Positions 8,771 to 17,967 of a stretch of DNA of 58,373 nucleotides are shown in pieces. The notes below the pieces were generated by a model. It was not told where the DNA came from, made no database searches, and saw only the letters and a program-made list of their open reading frames with translations. The DNA is from CAVTJX01 sp963735175. Lineage in GTDB: Bacteria; Electryoneota; RPQS01. The stretch is taken from the NCBI GenBank assembly GCA_963735175.1, contig CAVTJX010000011.1:1-58373 (forward strand), given 5' to 3'. The position numbers and the translations under genes were made by a program. How positions within the stretch are numbered: the first letter of the stretch is position 1; each line of letters begins with the position of its first letter.

Positions 8771-10039
8771 ATGACTCGCTGCCGTGGCTGCTGGACCGTA
8801 CTTCTGCTCCTGTGCCTGACAACCCTCGCCAGCGCACAATTTGAACTGGTCTTTCCACCCTCGCCGCAGGCTAACGGACGCGGCGGGATCTATCCCACCG
8901 GCCAAACCGATGATCCACTGGCATCGCTCTCGAATCCGGCCCTGCTCGGACTGATGGCCGAGCGCAATCAGGTGATGGCCGCCTTTTACCCGCACCATGC
9001 GGAGTGGCACCCGTTTTCCGTTTTGACCATCGGCTATGCCAGCCGGGCCCTCGCTTACGGCTTCGACCGCCCGACCCTTGGCAAGTTCTTTGACTGCAAG
9101 ACGCCGTTCAGTTTCGGCATCGGCTATCAGGAAGCCATGTTGGATTTGGGCGAGACGCAGCGAACCGACGAATACGGCAACAGCCTCGGCTCGTTCAAGG
9201 CTACTAAGGTCCAGCGCGGGCTGACGCTGGGTATTGGCTATCACCATGCGCGCGGTCAGGCCGCTCTCGGCCTCAGCCATGGCTGGGCGCATCATGCACT
9301 CGGCTTTTCCGATGCCACTCTGCGGCCCACGAACCTCGGCCTCTATGGCGAACTATTTCTCGAACGCTGGCGCTACCCGTCGCCACCGGTCTATGCGGCG
9401 CCGCACCTGATAACGCAGCCGTTCCTGCACCTCTCCGGCGGCTATGCGCTGCTCAACCTCGGCCCGGCCTACCGCTACCACGAATCCAGCGACGAATTCC
9501 AAAGTCTCTCCTCGGACCCCGAACCGATGCCGCGCACCGCACGTCTCAGCCTCGGGTTCAGCACCGGCCTCAAAGCCTCGCACCCGCTGGCTGATGAGTG
9601 GGAACTGATCTCCGTCGCCGCAGGCATTCAGGTACAGGACGCGCTTGTAGACTACTCTGGAGCAGACGGTTACAAATATCGGGGCCCACTGGGCGGCATC
9701 CGCCCGCTGAAGGAACTCGTGCTCGGGCAGAGCGATCGTGATATCGGTATCTCCAAGGGTTTTGAACTTGGCCTCATGGAGACGTTTTACATCCGCAGCG
9801 GCCGCGCCAACGACGCCAGCCCGTGGGCGTGGTACGACATGCAGGTCTCCGGCTACGGTCTGCGCCTGTCCGGCATCTTGAAGCTGATCGCGCTCGATCC
9901 GGCCCGCCGTCAGGATGGCACCTTCACTGCGATCCTCAAGCATCTTGACATCGCCTACGATCACGCCGCATTTGCCGAGTCCGGCAGCAGCCTCGATGGC
10001 ACTACGTTGAATCAGCTTTCCCTGCGCTACACCCACTGA
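8771..10039 (+). CDS. PorV/PorQ-like outer-membrane beta-barrel protein
   Basis: 422 residues with a signal peptide (1-22, ends TLASA). The mature start (ANGRGGIYPTGQTDDPLASL, then SNPALLGL) resembles the PorV/PorQ (FadL-type barrel) family, in which an N-terminal GxA/DP..SNPAGLA segment precedes a 14-strand barrel. PorV is the outer-membrane shuttle and attachment partner of type IX cargo, which would fit the several sorting-domain proteins nearby, but the match is by pattern only. It could equally be a generic barrel of unknown function. The start is ATG at 8771. Confidence 0.5.
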   Translation: MTRCRGCWTVLLLLCLTTLASAQFELVFPPSPQANGRGGIYPTGQTDDPLASLSNPALLGLMAERNQVMAAFYPHHAEWHPFSVLTIGYASRALAYGFDRPTLGKFFDCKTPFSFGIGYQEAMLDLGETQRTDEYGNSLGSFKATKVQRGLTLGIGYHHARGQAALGLSHGWAHHALGFSDATLRPTNLGLYGELFLERWRYPSPPVYAAPHLITQPFLHLSGGYALLNLGPAYRYHESSDEFQSLSSDPEPMPRTARLSLGFSTGLKASHPLADEWELISVAAGIQVQDALVDYSGADGYKYRGPLGGIRPLKELVLGQSDRDIGISKGFELGLMETFYIRSGRANDASPWAWYDMQVSGYGLRLSGILKLIALDPARRQDGTFTAILKHLDIAYDHAAFAESGSSLDGTTLNQLSLRYTH

Positions 10040-10054
10040 GTCATTCTGCCTGCG

Positions 10055-10082
10055 TTTCTCATTTCTAATTTCTAATTTCTCA
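10055..10082 (+). repeat. Heptamer array before queF
   Basis: TTTCTCA, TTTCTAA, TTTCTAA, TTTCTCA: exactly four units of seven. It ends 10 bases before the GTG start of queF. No Shine-Dalgarno sequence is visible between array and start. Confidence 0.75.
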
Positions 10083-10092
10083 TTTTCCGCAA

Positions 10093-10497
10093 GTGCCCAC
10101 AACTAAAAAAGACCTCAAAACCCTCACCCTCCTCGGCAAGCCGGCGAAACCGTCACGCACGATGGAGGTGTTCCCCAATCATGCGCCGGGGCAGATCACC
10201 GTCACGCTGCATTGCGAGGAGTTCACTTGCGTCTGCCCGCTGACGGGTCAGCCCGACTTCGCCACGCTCGAGATCACCTACGTGCCGAATCAGTGGGTGG
10301 TCGAATCGAAGTCGTTGAAGCTCTATCTTGAAAGCTTCCGCAACGAAGGCGTGTTCCACGAGCATCTCGCGGTGGACATTGGCCGCGACTTCGCCGAGTT
10401 TGTGAAGCCGCTCGATCTTGACGTGACCGTGCATTTCAATGTGCGCGGCGGCATCGCCATCTCCGCCACGTATCACTACCCTAAGCTGCCCGCGTGA
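10093..10497 (+). CDS. queF: NADPH-dependent preQ0 reductase
   Basis: 134 residues, the length of the short (YkvM-type) QueF. It reduces 7-cyano-7-deazaguanine to preQ1 in queuosine synthesis. Signatures: FTCVCPLTGQPDFATLEI with the catalytic Cys, PNQWVVESKSLKLYLESFRN (family E(S/T)KSLKLY), and FHEHLAVDIG. The GTG start lies 10 bases past a four-unit heptamer array. The stop overlaps the start of the next gene by four bases (GTGA), so the two are translationally coupled. No queCDE genes are present, suggesting preQ0 is made elsewhere or imported. Confidence 0.93.
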   Translation: MPTTKKDLKTLTLLGKPAKPSRTMEVFPNHAPGQITVTLHCEEFTCVCPLTGQPDFATLEITYVPNQWVVESKSLKLYLESFRNEGVFHEHLAVDIGRDFAEFVKPLDLDVTVHFNVRGGIAISATYHYPKLPA

Positions 10498-10997
10498 TCC
10501 TCAGCGCGCTTTACGTCATCCTGATGGTGCTGGCGAACGTCTTCGCCGCGCTCTTCATGGTGCCGCTACCATTCGGTCTGGCCGTGCCCGCCGAAGTGTT
10601 TTTCTTCGCGCCGCTATTCACGCTCCGCGACCGCATTCAATTAGACCGCGGCGTGCGCTGGGTCTACGCGCTGATTCTCGTGACGGCCCTCGTCAGTTGG
10701 CTCGCGGGCTGGCTCGCGGGTTCGTCGCTGCTCGCCCGCATCAGTCTCGCCGGCGTGGCCGCGTTCCTGGTCTCGGAGTTCCTTGACACCTACGTCTTCA
10801 CCGCGCTGAAACGCAGTTTCGTCACCCGCGTCCTGGTCTCGAACACGATTTCCGCGCTTGTCGATTCGCTGATCTTCATCACCCTGGCTTTCGGCTTCCT
10901 CCCCCACCTGATCGCCGGCCAATGGCTCGTCAAAGTGCTCGTATCGGCGCTGGTGATTCCGCTGTTCCAGCCGCGAAGCACCCTGCAGAACGGGTGA
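10494..10997 (+). CDS. Queuosine precursor transporter (YhhQ/VUT family)
   Basis: 167-residue inner-membrane protein with about five to six hydrophobic helices. Family features: VSEFLDTYVFTALKR, where the family has (V/A)SE..D..IF..LR, and VSNTISALVDSLIFI. YhhQ-type carriers import preQ0/preQ1. The four-base overlap with queF and the shared pathway support the call. GTG start. Confidence 0.85.
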   Translation: MILSALYVILMVLANVFAALFMVPLPFGLAVPAEVFFFAPLFTLRDRIQLDRGVRWVYALILVTALVSWLAGWLAGSSLLARISLAGVAAFLVSEFLDTYVFTALKRSFVTRVLVSNTISALVDSLIFITLAFGFLPHLIAGQWLVKVLVSALVIPLFQPRSTLQNG

Positions 10998-11057
10998 CGC
11001 CCGCCGCTATGATCGGCAAGGTTGCAACGGTGGTCCATCGAAAACAATGTGAGTAAC

Positions 11058-11504
11058 ATGAAAATTCATCCCCGGACATTGCAGAATTTCGCGCAGTATG
11101 CCGCCACCAGCCTGCTCCTCTACGGGGCGGGACTGGGGGTTCCCGTCTTCACGATCCTGCTCGGTTTCCCCGCGGGCGCGCTGTTGGCCCGGCAAGCAAT
11201 ACGCGAGGAGGATGCCACGCTCTCGCGCTATTGCCGGGTGATTCAACCCACGATGCTGACTTTTCTGCTCATGATCGCGCTGTCGGCTGTAGTGTGGGGT
11301 TTCAAATGGCCGTTACTGTGGACCGGCGCACCGGACCCGGCCGGGGTCGGGGTGCTGCCGCTCCTTCCTGTGCCGACCATGGGGTATGGCGGCTGGCTGG
11401 TGGCGATGATCGTTTTCGGCCCCTTCCTGCAACTCATCGCAACCCTCGCCATCGCGCTCTTCACCTTTGGCTGGAGCAGTCAGCAGAAAACCGCCGCTGC
11501 CTGA
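11058..11504 (+). CDS. Four-helix inner-membrane protein of unknown function
   Basis: 148 residues from the ATG at 11058, with hydrophobic helices at about residues 15-38, 68-88, 108-130 and 132-146, and an SSQQKTAAA tail. An in-frame start at 11022 was rejected as it adds only polar residues without a better ribosome-binding site. No family recognised. It follows the queF/YhhQ pair by about 60 bases on the same strand. Confidence 0.6.
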   Translation: MKIHPRTLQNFAQYAATSLLLYGAGLGVPVFTILLGFPAGALLARQAIREEDATLSRYCRVIQPTMLTFLLMIALSAVVWGFKWPLLWTGAPDPAGVGVLPLLPVPTMGYGGWLVAMIVFGPFLQLIATLAIALFTFGWSSQQKTAAA

Positions 11505-11538
11505 CCGCCGAAATCTGTCCTTAAAACAGGGCTTCACC

Positions 11539-11637
11539 ATGCCCCGCAACAAATGGCTCCTGCTGGCCATCATCGCCGGCCTCTTCACCGTCCTCGTCGC
11601 CGTCAGCGTCCTACTCTTAAACAAGCCCGCCCACTGA
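11539..11637 (+). CDS. 32-residue single-helix membrane peptide
   Basis: ATG at 11539 preceded by CAGGG. The product is MPRNKWLLLAIIAG, then a continuous hydrophobic helix, then LLLNKPAH: basic N-terminus, one membrane span, short polar tail. It lies 34 bases after the previous membrane protein on the same strand, so it could be an accessory peptide. No family recognised. The codon and composition pattern looks real, but a small ORF of this size is weak evidence. Confidence 0.4.
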   Translation: MPRNKWLLLAIIAGLFTVLVAVSVLLLNKPAH

Positions 11638-11699
11638 CGCCGTTCCAGTGAACGTAAGATCGCCTGGTGCCTCTCCGAAGGCACCCGTCCGGATTCTCT

Positions 11700-11736
11700 G
11701 ACTCGAATTTCGAATTTTGGATTTCGAATTTTCTTC
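11700..11736 (+). promoter_or_regulatory. GACTC-(GRATTTY)4-CTTC element before dapL
   Basis: GACTC, then GAATTTC, GAATTTT, GGATTTC, GAATTTT, then CTTC. It ends six bases before the ATG. The same arrangement precedes pabA (3 units), purC (4), the membrane protein at 32566-32976 (4) and tdk (2), always in the orientation of the gene. Confidence 0.7.
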
Positions 11737-11742
11737 ATCCCC

Positions 11743-12886
11743 ATGCCCGACTACGCAAATCGCTTAAACGCCCTCCCCGCCTACCTCTTCGCCGAGCTGC
11801 GAGCGCGCCGTCTCCGAAAAAATCGCCGCCGGCCGCGATGTGATCAACCTCGGCATCGGCGATCCCGATCTGCCGCCGCCCGCGCTGTTCACGCAATCGC
11901 TGCAACAGCACGCCGCCGATCCCGACGCGCATTTCTATTCCTCCTCGCGCGGCGATCCCGCTGTGCGCCGCGCCATCGCCACCTATTTCCTGGGCCGCTT
12001 CGGCGTGAGTCTCGATCCCGATTCGCAAATCTGCGTCGTTTTAGGCGGCAAGGAAGGCCTGTCGAGCCTGGGCCGCGCCTACGTTAATCCCGGCGACGAA
12101 GTGGCCGTGCCCTCGCCCGCCTATCCCGTTTACGCGCAGGGCGTGACCACGCTCTGCGATGGCCGCGCCCGCGTGCTGCCGCTGCTCGCCGCGCGCGGCT
12201 TTCTGCCCGAACTCGCCCGCGCGGAAGGCTGCCGCATGCTCTTCGTCAACTATCCCAACAATCCCACCGGCGCGATTGCCCCGATTGCGTTCTGGCGCGA
12301 ACTGGCCGACTTCGCCGACACGCATCCGGAAACCGTCGTCTGCCACGACCATGCCTACAGCGAGATGACCTTCGACGGCTACGTCGCCCCCTCGCTGTTG
12401 CAGTACACCGGCAACGCCGTCGAGATGCACTCGCTTTCCAAAGTTTACAACGCCACCGGCTTCCGCATCGGCTTCGCGGCGGGCCGCGCCGACATCATCG
12501 CGGGGATGGTTAAGGCCAAGTCGCAAATCGACTCCGGCGCGCCGCTCATGATTCAGCGCGCCATGGCCGACGGCTTGCTCGCCTACGATGGCAAAACGCC
12601 GCCGCCCGACGTCCGCGCCATCCGTGCCGTCTACGGCGAACGCCGCGCCTTTGCCGAGCAGGCCCTCAAGAGCCTCGGTCTCGCGGTCACCCACAGCCCC
12701 GCCACATTTTACGTCTGGGCCCGCGCGGGCGAAAACGAACTGCCCTTCGTCGAGCGGGCCCTCGCCCGCGACGTCGTCATCACTCCCGGCCGCGGCTTCG
12801 GCCCCGAAGGCGTTGGCTACATTCGTCTGGCATTAACTCAGCCGTTGAATCGCATTCAGGAAGCGATGGACCGTCTTGTTCGCTGA
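11743..12886 (+). CDS. dapL: LL-diaminopimelate aminotransferase-type PLP enzyme, one frameshift
   Basis: Fold-type I aminotransferase. Starts MPDYANRLNALPAYLFAEL; an extra C near 11802 shifts the frame, which resumes ERAVSEKIAAGRDVINLGIG, then DPDLPPP. Motifs: LGGKEGLSSLGRAYVNPGD, PSPAYPVYAQG, NYPNNPTGA, CHDHAYSEMTFDGY, and the PLP lysine in SLSKVYNATGFRIGFAAG. The GGKEGL and HDxAYxE(M/I)xFDG motifs are typical of DapL, which makes LL-DAP directly from tetrahydrodipicolinate. dapF 3 kb upstream supports this. Total about 381 residues. A related Asp/Tyr aminotransferase cannot be excluded from sequence alone. Confidence 0.8.
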
Positions 12887-13587
12887 AAAATTCCGGCAAC
12901 TGACGCACAAGCGTCCCCTGATTCTCGGCCACCGCGGCAGCCCGCGCCTGGCCCGCGAAAACTCCCTCGCGTCCTTCAATCTCGCCCTCGAAGAAGGCGC
13001 GGACGGGATCGAACTCGACGTCCACGTCACCGCCGACGGCGTGCTCGTGGCGCATCACGACGAGTTCCTGCAATCCCGCGAAGATCATTTCGCAGACGGC
13101 ATTTCTCGATTTGAAGCGCGCGCAGGAGGCCGTCGGCTCCGAACTGCCGACGCTCGAGGATGTCTTCCGCCTCGTGGCCGGCCGTGGCGTGCTCAATGTC
13201 GAACTCAAGAATCCCGGCTACAAGCCCGCCGCCATTGCCCTCGCCCGCCGGCTTCTGCCCGTCAACACCTTCGCCTTCTCCAGCTTCGATCCGCGTGTCG
13301 TGCTCACCTGCCGTCAAAGTGCGCCGGATGTCCCCGCCTTCTGGATCGTCTGGGGTCCGCGCAACACCGCCGATGATATGAAGATTCTCGAAGGCATCGA
13401 CGCCTCCGGCATCGCCCTCGAGAACCGCTTCGTCACCGACGAGCTGACCCGCATCTACAATGCACGGCAACTCCCAATCTTCGTCTGGACCGTGAACGAC
13501 ATTACCGAAGCCACGCGCTTCGCCCGCCTCGGCGTCATCGGCCTGATCACCGATCTCCCCCGCGAGCTCGTGACCGCCCTGGCATAG
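12876..13587 (+). CDS. Glycerophosphodiester phosphodiesterase, one frameshift
   Basis: GDPD/UgpQ family, which splits glycerophosphodiesters into glycerol-3-phosphate and an alcohol. Motifs: ILGHRGSPRLARENSLASF (catalytic HR...E-N), GADGIELDVHVTADGVLVAHHD (metal E-x-D and the HD pair), VLNVELKN, FSSFDPRV, and the end IFVWTVND...GLITDLP. The frame shifts near 13070, between HHDEFL and NPAKIISQTAFLDLKRAQEA. A TTG start at 12876 overlaps the end of dapL by 11 bases, suggesting coupling. No signal peptide, so cytoplasmic. Reconstructed length about 237 residues. Confidence 0.85.
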
Positions 13588-13831
13588 TCTTCCGCCGCCC
13601 CCCCCATAAAATGTCATTCCCCGGCCGCCACAGGCGGACCGGGGAATCTTTTATCTTTTCTCCGAGGCATCCCGGACTTGATCCGGGACCCCCGACCTGC
13701 CCGCAATCTGATGGGCGGCAATTGCACAACACTGTCATTGTGGACACCGCGCTTCTGTCCCCCCGTTGACGGTCGCGAAGCGAGATCTCGACAAAGTCGG
13801 AGGGGGTTTGGGGGGGTGGGATTCTGTTCCG
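13588..13831. repeat. Intergenic repeat block, copy 1 of a duplicated module
   Basis: Contains ATTCCCCGG...CCGGGGAAT (13618-13648), CATCCCGGACTTGATCCGGG (13668-13688), ACTGTCATTGTGGACACCGC (13731-13750) and one CCCCCGTTGAC...GGGGGGTGGG element. All but the last recur in the same order at 15269-15440, in each case just beyond the stop codon of a type IX-secreted gene. Confidence 0.7.
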
Positions 13832-15081
13832 CTACTTCAACAGCACCACCTTCTCGGTCCGCGTAAATCCCGCGCATTCCAGCCGCGCCAGATACACCCC
13901 CGTCGGCAAATCCCTCGCCTCAAACGCCACCCGATGCTCCCCCGCATTCATCGCTTGATGAACGATGTCGCGCACCAACCGACCGCTCACATCATACACC
14001 GCCACCCGCACCTCCCCCGCTTCCTTCAACGAGAACGAAATCGTCGTCGTCGGATTGAACGGATTCGGATACGCACCGAACGCATACTCCAGCGGCGCCA
14101 GGGAAGCGCGGCCGTTCACCCCGGACGGGACTGCACCTCCGTCCCGCGTCCGCAAAATCGTGCCGCTATCGCCGCAGACGAAACCGTTCCAATCATCGAG
14201 ATAAAGGAACAAGCCGTTCAGATTCCGCGCGGTCCCGCTGTTCTGCCGCAGCCAGTGCGTGCCTTCGTCCGTGGTCTTCAAAATCGTCCCGCTGTCGCCC
14301 ACGGCATAGATATGGCTCGTATTGTTCACCGAAAATTCCACCGCGTGCAGCTTCGCGGCCGTGGGCGCCGCTTGTCGGAACCAGTGCGCGCCGAAATCGC
14401 TGCTGCGCAGCACCAGTCCGCTGTCGCCCACGACCAAGTTGGCGGCGGAAAACATCGGAACCCCATAGAAACTCGCGGTCGTGCCCGTGCTGCACGCCAC
14501 AAAATCTCCTTGCGGCAGCCGCTCCCGCAGTACCACGCCGTTATCCCCGGTGATCACGGAGGGTGGAAACCCCACCGATCCGCCATTCAACCGTTCCGTT
14601 GTGGGACTGTCGGCTATCGTCCAAGAAAGCCCATTGTCCGTGCTCGTGCGAGGATCATACCCTGATCGCCGACGATCATCGCGCCGAAATCGCTTACGCT
14701 CCGCAGCGACGCCGAGGTTGGGCTGGGAATCCGCCGCCACATCGAATCCGCCGCGGCACGATAAAGAATCACACCACTGTCGCCCACCGCAATCACGGGC
14801 GTGGTTTCCAGTTCGTAAAACGCGATGGAGCGCAGCGCCTGCCGCGTGCCGGTCTCCTGCCGCGCCCACGTGTTGCCGCCGTCGGTGGTCGCAACGATCG
14901 TTCCGCTGTCCCCGCAGGCCCAAGCAAAATCAATGCTGCTGTGGCTGGCCGTAATATCGTGCAGATCCACCGCCGTTCCCGACACCTGTGCCTCCCATCC
15001 CGCCGCAGACGAGCTGGCCGAACTGCACAAACCGAGCAGGATTATAGTTAAGTGCGCACCCGTACGAAGCATTCGGATCAT
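13832..15081 (-). CDS. Type IX-secreted YCF48/BNR-repeat beta-propeller protein, one frameshift
   Basis: About 416 residues after joining two frames near 14645 (MILAR... to TDNGLSWTIADS). Signal peptide 1-27 (ends SSAAG). At least seven repeats of the pattern VGDSG(T/V)IL+TTD(G/E)GxxWxRQ, as in YCF48 (photosystem II assembly factor HCF136) and BNR propellers, which form seven-bladed beta-propellers. Ends in a type A sorting domain (YPNPFNPTTTISFSLKEAGE ... KVVLLK). The sorting domain is almost identical to that of the next gene (15489-17189). Surface-exposed protein; binding partner unknown. Confidence 0.75.
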
Positions 15082-15488
15082 GATAATTCCTCCGTGTGGT
15101 CCATATTTTCATAGAATATCGCCGGCATTTTCATAATAACATTCCCCCGGGTTTTTATCAACCCGCTTGGCTTCCTTCACCTTCCCACCGCCGAAAGATC
15201 TGCAACGAATCACGGGCCCCCCAAAAACGCCGCGCGGGAATTCCGCTTCCCGCGCGTGATCACCTTCATAAAATGTCATTCCCCGGCCGCCACACGCGGA
15301 CCGGGGAATCATTTATTATCTCACATCATTCCGCCGCGGCATCCCGGACTTGATCCGGGACCCCCGACCTACCCGGAATCGTGTCGCCGCGCGGGGTGCC
15401 CTCACCCCGCGCGTTCACACACACTGTCATTGTGGACACCGCGCACCGCGCGGGCGTCCGCAATCCTATTATTCAACGCCCTCCGCTG
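15082..15488. repeat. Intergenic repeat block, copy 2 of a duplicated module
   Basis: Holds the promoter side of the YCF48 gene, then ATTCCCCGG...CCGGGGAAT (15278-15308), CATCCCGGACTTGATCCGGG (15341-15361), the GCGCGGGGTGCCCTCACCCC palindrome and ACTGTCATTGTGGACACCGC. It matches 13609-13760 in order and spacing. No gene seen. Confidence 0.65.
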
Positions 15489-17189
15489 CTACTTCAGCAG
15501 CACCACCTTCTCCGTCCGCGTGAATCCCGCACTTTCCAACCTCACAAGATACACCCCCGTCGGCAAATCCCCCGCGTCAAACGCCACCCGATGCTCCCCG
15601 GCATTCATCGTTTGATGAACGAGCTCCCGCACCAGCCGCCCGCTCACATCATACACAGCCACCCGCACCTCGCCCGCTTCCTTCAACGAAAACGAGATCG
15701 TCGTCGTGGGATTGAACGGATTCGGATACGCATTCAGCGTATATTCCGCCGGTACCGCTGCACTAAGCGCCATGGCCGAAGCCATCCGCTCCCGATGCTC
15801 GCTGCGATTCCCCTGCAAATCCACATCGGCGAGATAATACCAGTAGCTCCGTCCCGCCGTCACATCGGTATCGGTAAACTCATAGCGTTGCTCCGTCGAC
15901 GAGTTCCCCTGCGACGGCAGATCCACCAGCTTCACAAACGCGCCGTCCGCCGACGCGCCCTTCCAAATCTCAAACCGCGCGTTGTCCGTTTCCGACGCCG
16001 TGGTGAAGGAAAGATGGATGCCATCAGTGGCAGCGATGGCATCAAATGACGCGAGAGATACGGGGAGCGGAATGTCCGATCTTGTTTTCATCAAGTAAAC
16101 GTCGAAATCCGTATTCGTCTCCGTGCAATATTTATGTCCCGCCGCAACATATTCACCGCCATGTGTAACTGCAACGGCATAGCACATCTCATCACATCCT
16201 CCGTCGTATGTTCGGGCCCATACGATATCGCCATTATTGTCTGCCTTTACTATCATGATATCCATTGTACCTGCACCCAGCGAAGAATAACCTGCCATAA
16301 CAAATCCCCCATTCTCCAGCGGTCTATGATCATAGCAACGGTTGTTGGCTCCAGGAACCCCGTATGTTGTTGTCCAAAGGGTATCACCGAAAGAGTCTAA
16401 TCTGATTAAGAGAAAGTCACCGTCGGAATTGCCGGCAATCGAATAGCCGCCGTCTGTGGTCTGGTGAACACTTGCATTATGGCTGCTGGGGCCATGAAGT
16501 CTGTACGTACGTTCCCAGTCCTGAGTTCCATTTTGCTGGAATTTGATCACATAATAAGCTCGCTCTCCCGTTCCGATCACCTCTGTAACGCCAACTGTAA
16601 TGAATCCGCCATCAGTAGTTTGCTCTACTGCGTAGGCGGCATCGAACTGCGCGCCGCCTCGTGTTAGTGACCATTCTTCGATACCATTACTGTCCGTCTT
16701 TACGATATACGCATCACCCCAAGCGCTTCCAAACGAGTAAGTATAACCAACGATTACGTATCCGCCATCATACATTTGAATGACATCGTGGGCAACATCC
16801 GGCTCTGTCCCTCCGTATGTGTGTGCCCAGACCAACTGGCCAAGTGGGTCGAGTTTTACGAACAGCATTTCCGAGTTTGTGACACCCGTGAGCAGGATGG
16901 AACCGTCCGCAATCACTTTGACACTCGTAGCATTTCCACCGAACTGCACCAGAGTGCGTTGCCAGAGAAGAGTGCCCAACGAGTCCGTTTTACAGACATA
17001 AACGCCACCATCCGTATCGTTGAAAGAATAGCCTGCTAAAATGAAACCTCCATCCGTTGCTTGTTCAAGGTCAAAAGCCTCCTGATGGTTCGATCGCGTA
17101 AAAGTCCTCGTCCACAGCGTATCCGGCGCTTGCGCGAGTGAACTGACGATCGCAAGGCAAACAGAAATGACCGCGAGGAGCAGTTTCAT
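15489..17189 (-). CDS. Type IX-secreted delta-60-like repeat protein
   Basis: 566 residues, intact. The second Met (17189) is chosen because GAGGGT lies seven bases upstream of it but only one base from the first Met. Signal peptide 1-20 (ends SSLAQA). About seven repeats of roughly 50 residues with the pattern GDTLWTRTYGG...DGGYxxxGxT...(Y/F)xxK(T/L)DSLG, a delta-60/BNR-type propeller, to about residue 380. Then a beta-sandwich (LSFTTASETDNARFEIWK, followed by YYLADVDLQGNRSEH) and the type A sorting domain. Close relative of the protein at 36242-37663 in the repeat part. Exported to the surface; ligand unknown. Confidence 0.78.
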   Translation of the reverse strand: MKLLLAVISVCLAIVSSLAQAPDTLWTRTFTRSNHQEAFDLEQATDGGFILAGYSFNDTDGGVYVCKTDSLGTLLWQRTLVQFGGNATSVKVIADGSILLTGVTNSEMLFVKLDPLGQLVWAHTYGGTEPDVAHDVIQMYDGGYVIVGYTYSFGSAWGDAYIVKTDSNGIEEWSLTRGGAQFDAAYAVEQTTDGGFITVGVTEVIGTGERAYYVIKFQQNGTQDWERTYRLHGPSSHNASVHQTTDGGYSIAGNSDGDFLLIRLDSFGDTLWTTTYGVPGANNRCYDHRPLENGGFVMAGYSSLGAGTMDIMIVKADNNGDIVWARTYDGGCDEMCYAVAVTHGGEYVAAGHKYCTETNTDFDVYLMKTRSDIPLPVSLASFDAIAATDGIHLSFTTASETDNARFEIWKGASADGAFVKLVDLPSQGNSSTEQRYEFTDTDVTAGRSYWYYLADVDLQGNRSEHRERMASAMALSAAVPAEYTLNAYPNPFNPTTTISFSLKEAGEVRVAVYDVSGRLVRELVHQTMNAGEHRVAFDAGDLPTGVYLVRLESAGFTRTEKVVLLK

Positions 17190-17221
17190 GACCATACCCT
17201 CTTGAATTTGCGCGAATCCTT

Positions 17222-17824
17222 CCGCCGAGGCAGGTCCGTGGACCTGCCCGGAATCTTTCGCTTCCCGTACCCGTGTCTACCCTACACGAAAAAATATCAC
17301 CGTCACAATCCCCGGCTTATCCAGAAAATAATCGCCAGCGCTCGACCACGGATAGTCTTCCGGCACCTCCACAATTCCGCGTCTCACCGGATTCTCATGG
17401 ATGTAGTGCAGCTTGGTGTGAATGGCGCGCGTGCCGGGCACCGAAACGTCATCGTAGCGCGTTCGCCAAAGGGTCTTGTCCCGATATGCCGCTGGACGGC
17501 AGCGAAAGGCTGTGCGCTTCTTGAAGTCGCGCATCAGACTCGGAATGACAGCGCCTTCCTCCACCTGATGCAGCAATGCATGGAAATGATCGGGCATGAG
17601 GACGTAACCCAGACAATCCACTTTCCCTTTCGCGCGAAATTCTTCAAACACCTGGAGCAGCGCTTCGCACTCTTGCGCCCGGACGAAAAAATTGCCCCGC
17701 TCGTGTGTGACCGTCGTTACAAAATGAATTGTGCCCGGAAACGCAGTGTGGAGATGACGCTGAAGCATCGGCTTAATCTTCATCCGATAGATTCCGGGCA
17801 GGTCCACGGACCTGCCTCGGCGGA
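17222..17824. mobile_element. RAYT unit: transposase bracketed by inverted palindromes
   Basis: CCGAGGCAGGTCCGTGGACC-type palindromes lie at 17222-17255 (forward) and 17790-17824 (inverted), 22 and 6 bases from the ends of the transposase gene. A third forward copy lies at 17925-17958. The unit is about 603 bp. Each palindrome contains GCAGGTCC-gt-GGACCTGC. This is the arrangement expected of a REP/RAYT (REPtron) element. The inverted pair so close to both ends of the ORF suggests the unit itself may be or have been mobile. Confidence 0.75.
17277..17783 (-). CDS. REP-associated tyrosine transposase (RAYT, Y1 HUH family)
   Basis: 168 residues from the Met at 17783. An upstream start would be encoded by the flanking palindrome and is not used. 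Family motifs: IHFVTTVTHERGNFF, the HUH motif in MPDHFHALL, TLWRTRYDD, and the hallmark YIHENPVRRGIV...YPWSSAGDY. RAYTs are single-strand DNA transposases related to IS200/IS605 TnpA that bind and cut REP palindromes and spread them through genomes. The candidate catalytic Tyr would be in the helix around AAYRDKTLWRTRYDD. Likely active: the frame is intact in a region with many palindromes. Confidence 0.88.
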   Translation of the reverse strand: MKIKPMLQRHLHTAFPGTIHFVTTVTHERGNFFVRAQECEALLQVFEEFRAKGKVDCLGYVLMPDHFHALLHQVEEGAVIPSLMRDFKKRTAFRCRPAAYRDKTLWRTRYDDVSVPGTRAIHTKLHYIHENPVRRGIVEVPEDYPWSSAGDYFLDKPGIVTVIFFRVG

Positions 17825-17958
17825 TCTACCCGCGTCGGCGGAAGTGACGCAAATTAATTCAATATAATCTATGTTCAGAGGATAATCAACTGCGAGTCCG
17901 GGTCAGCATCAAAAAGTAGGTTTTCCGCCGAGGCAGGTCCGTGGACCTGCCCGGAATC
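17790..17958. repeat. REP palindromes B and C near the RAYT
   Basis: Copy B (17790-17824) is the exact inverse of copy A at 17222-17255 in its core. Copy C (17925-17958) is a direct copy of A. Between them is a short AT-rich stretch with no gene. Confidence 0.75.
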
Positions 17959-17967
17959 CGAATTGAT

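Noticed and set aside
10040..10092. preQ1 riboswitch before queF
   Set aside because: The 53-base gap is occupied by the heptamer array; no preQ1 aptamer hairpin or A-rich tail is present.
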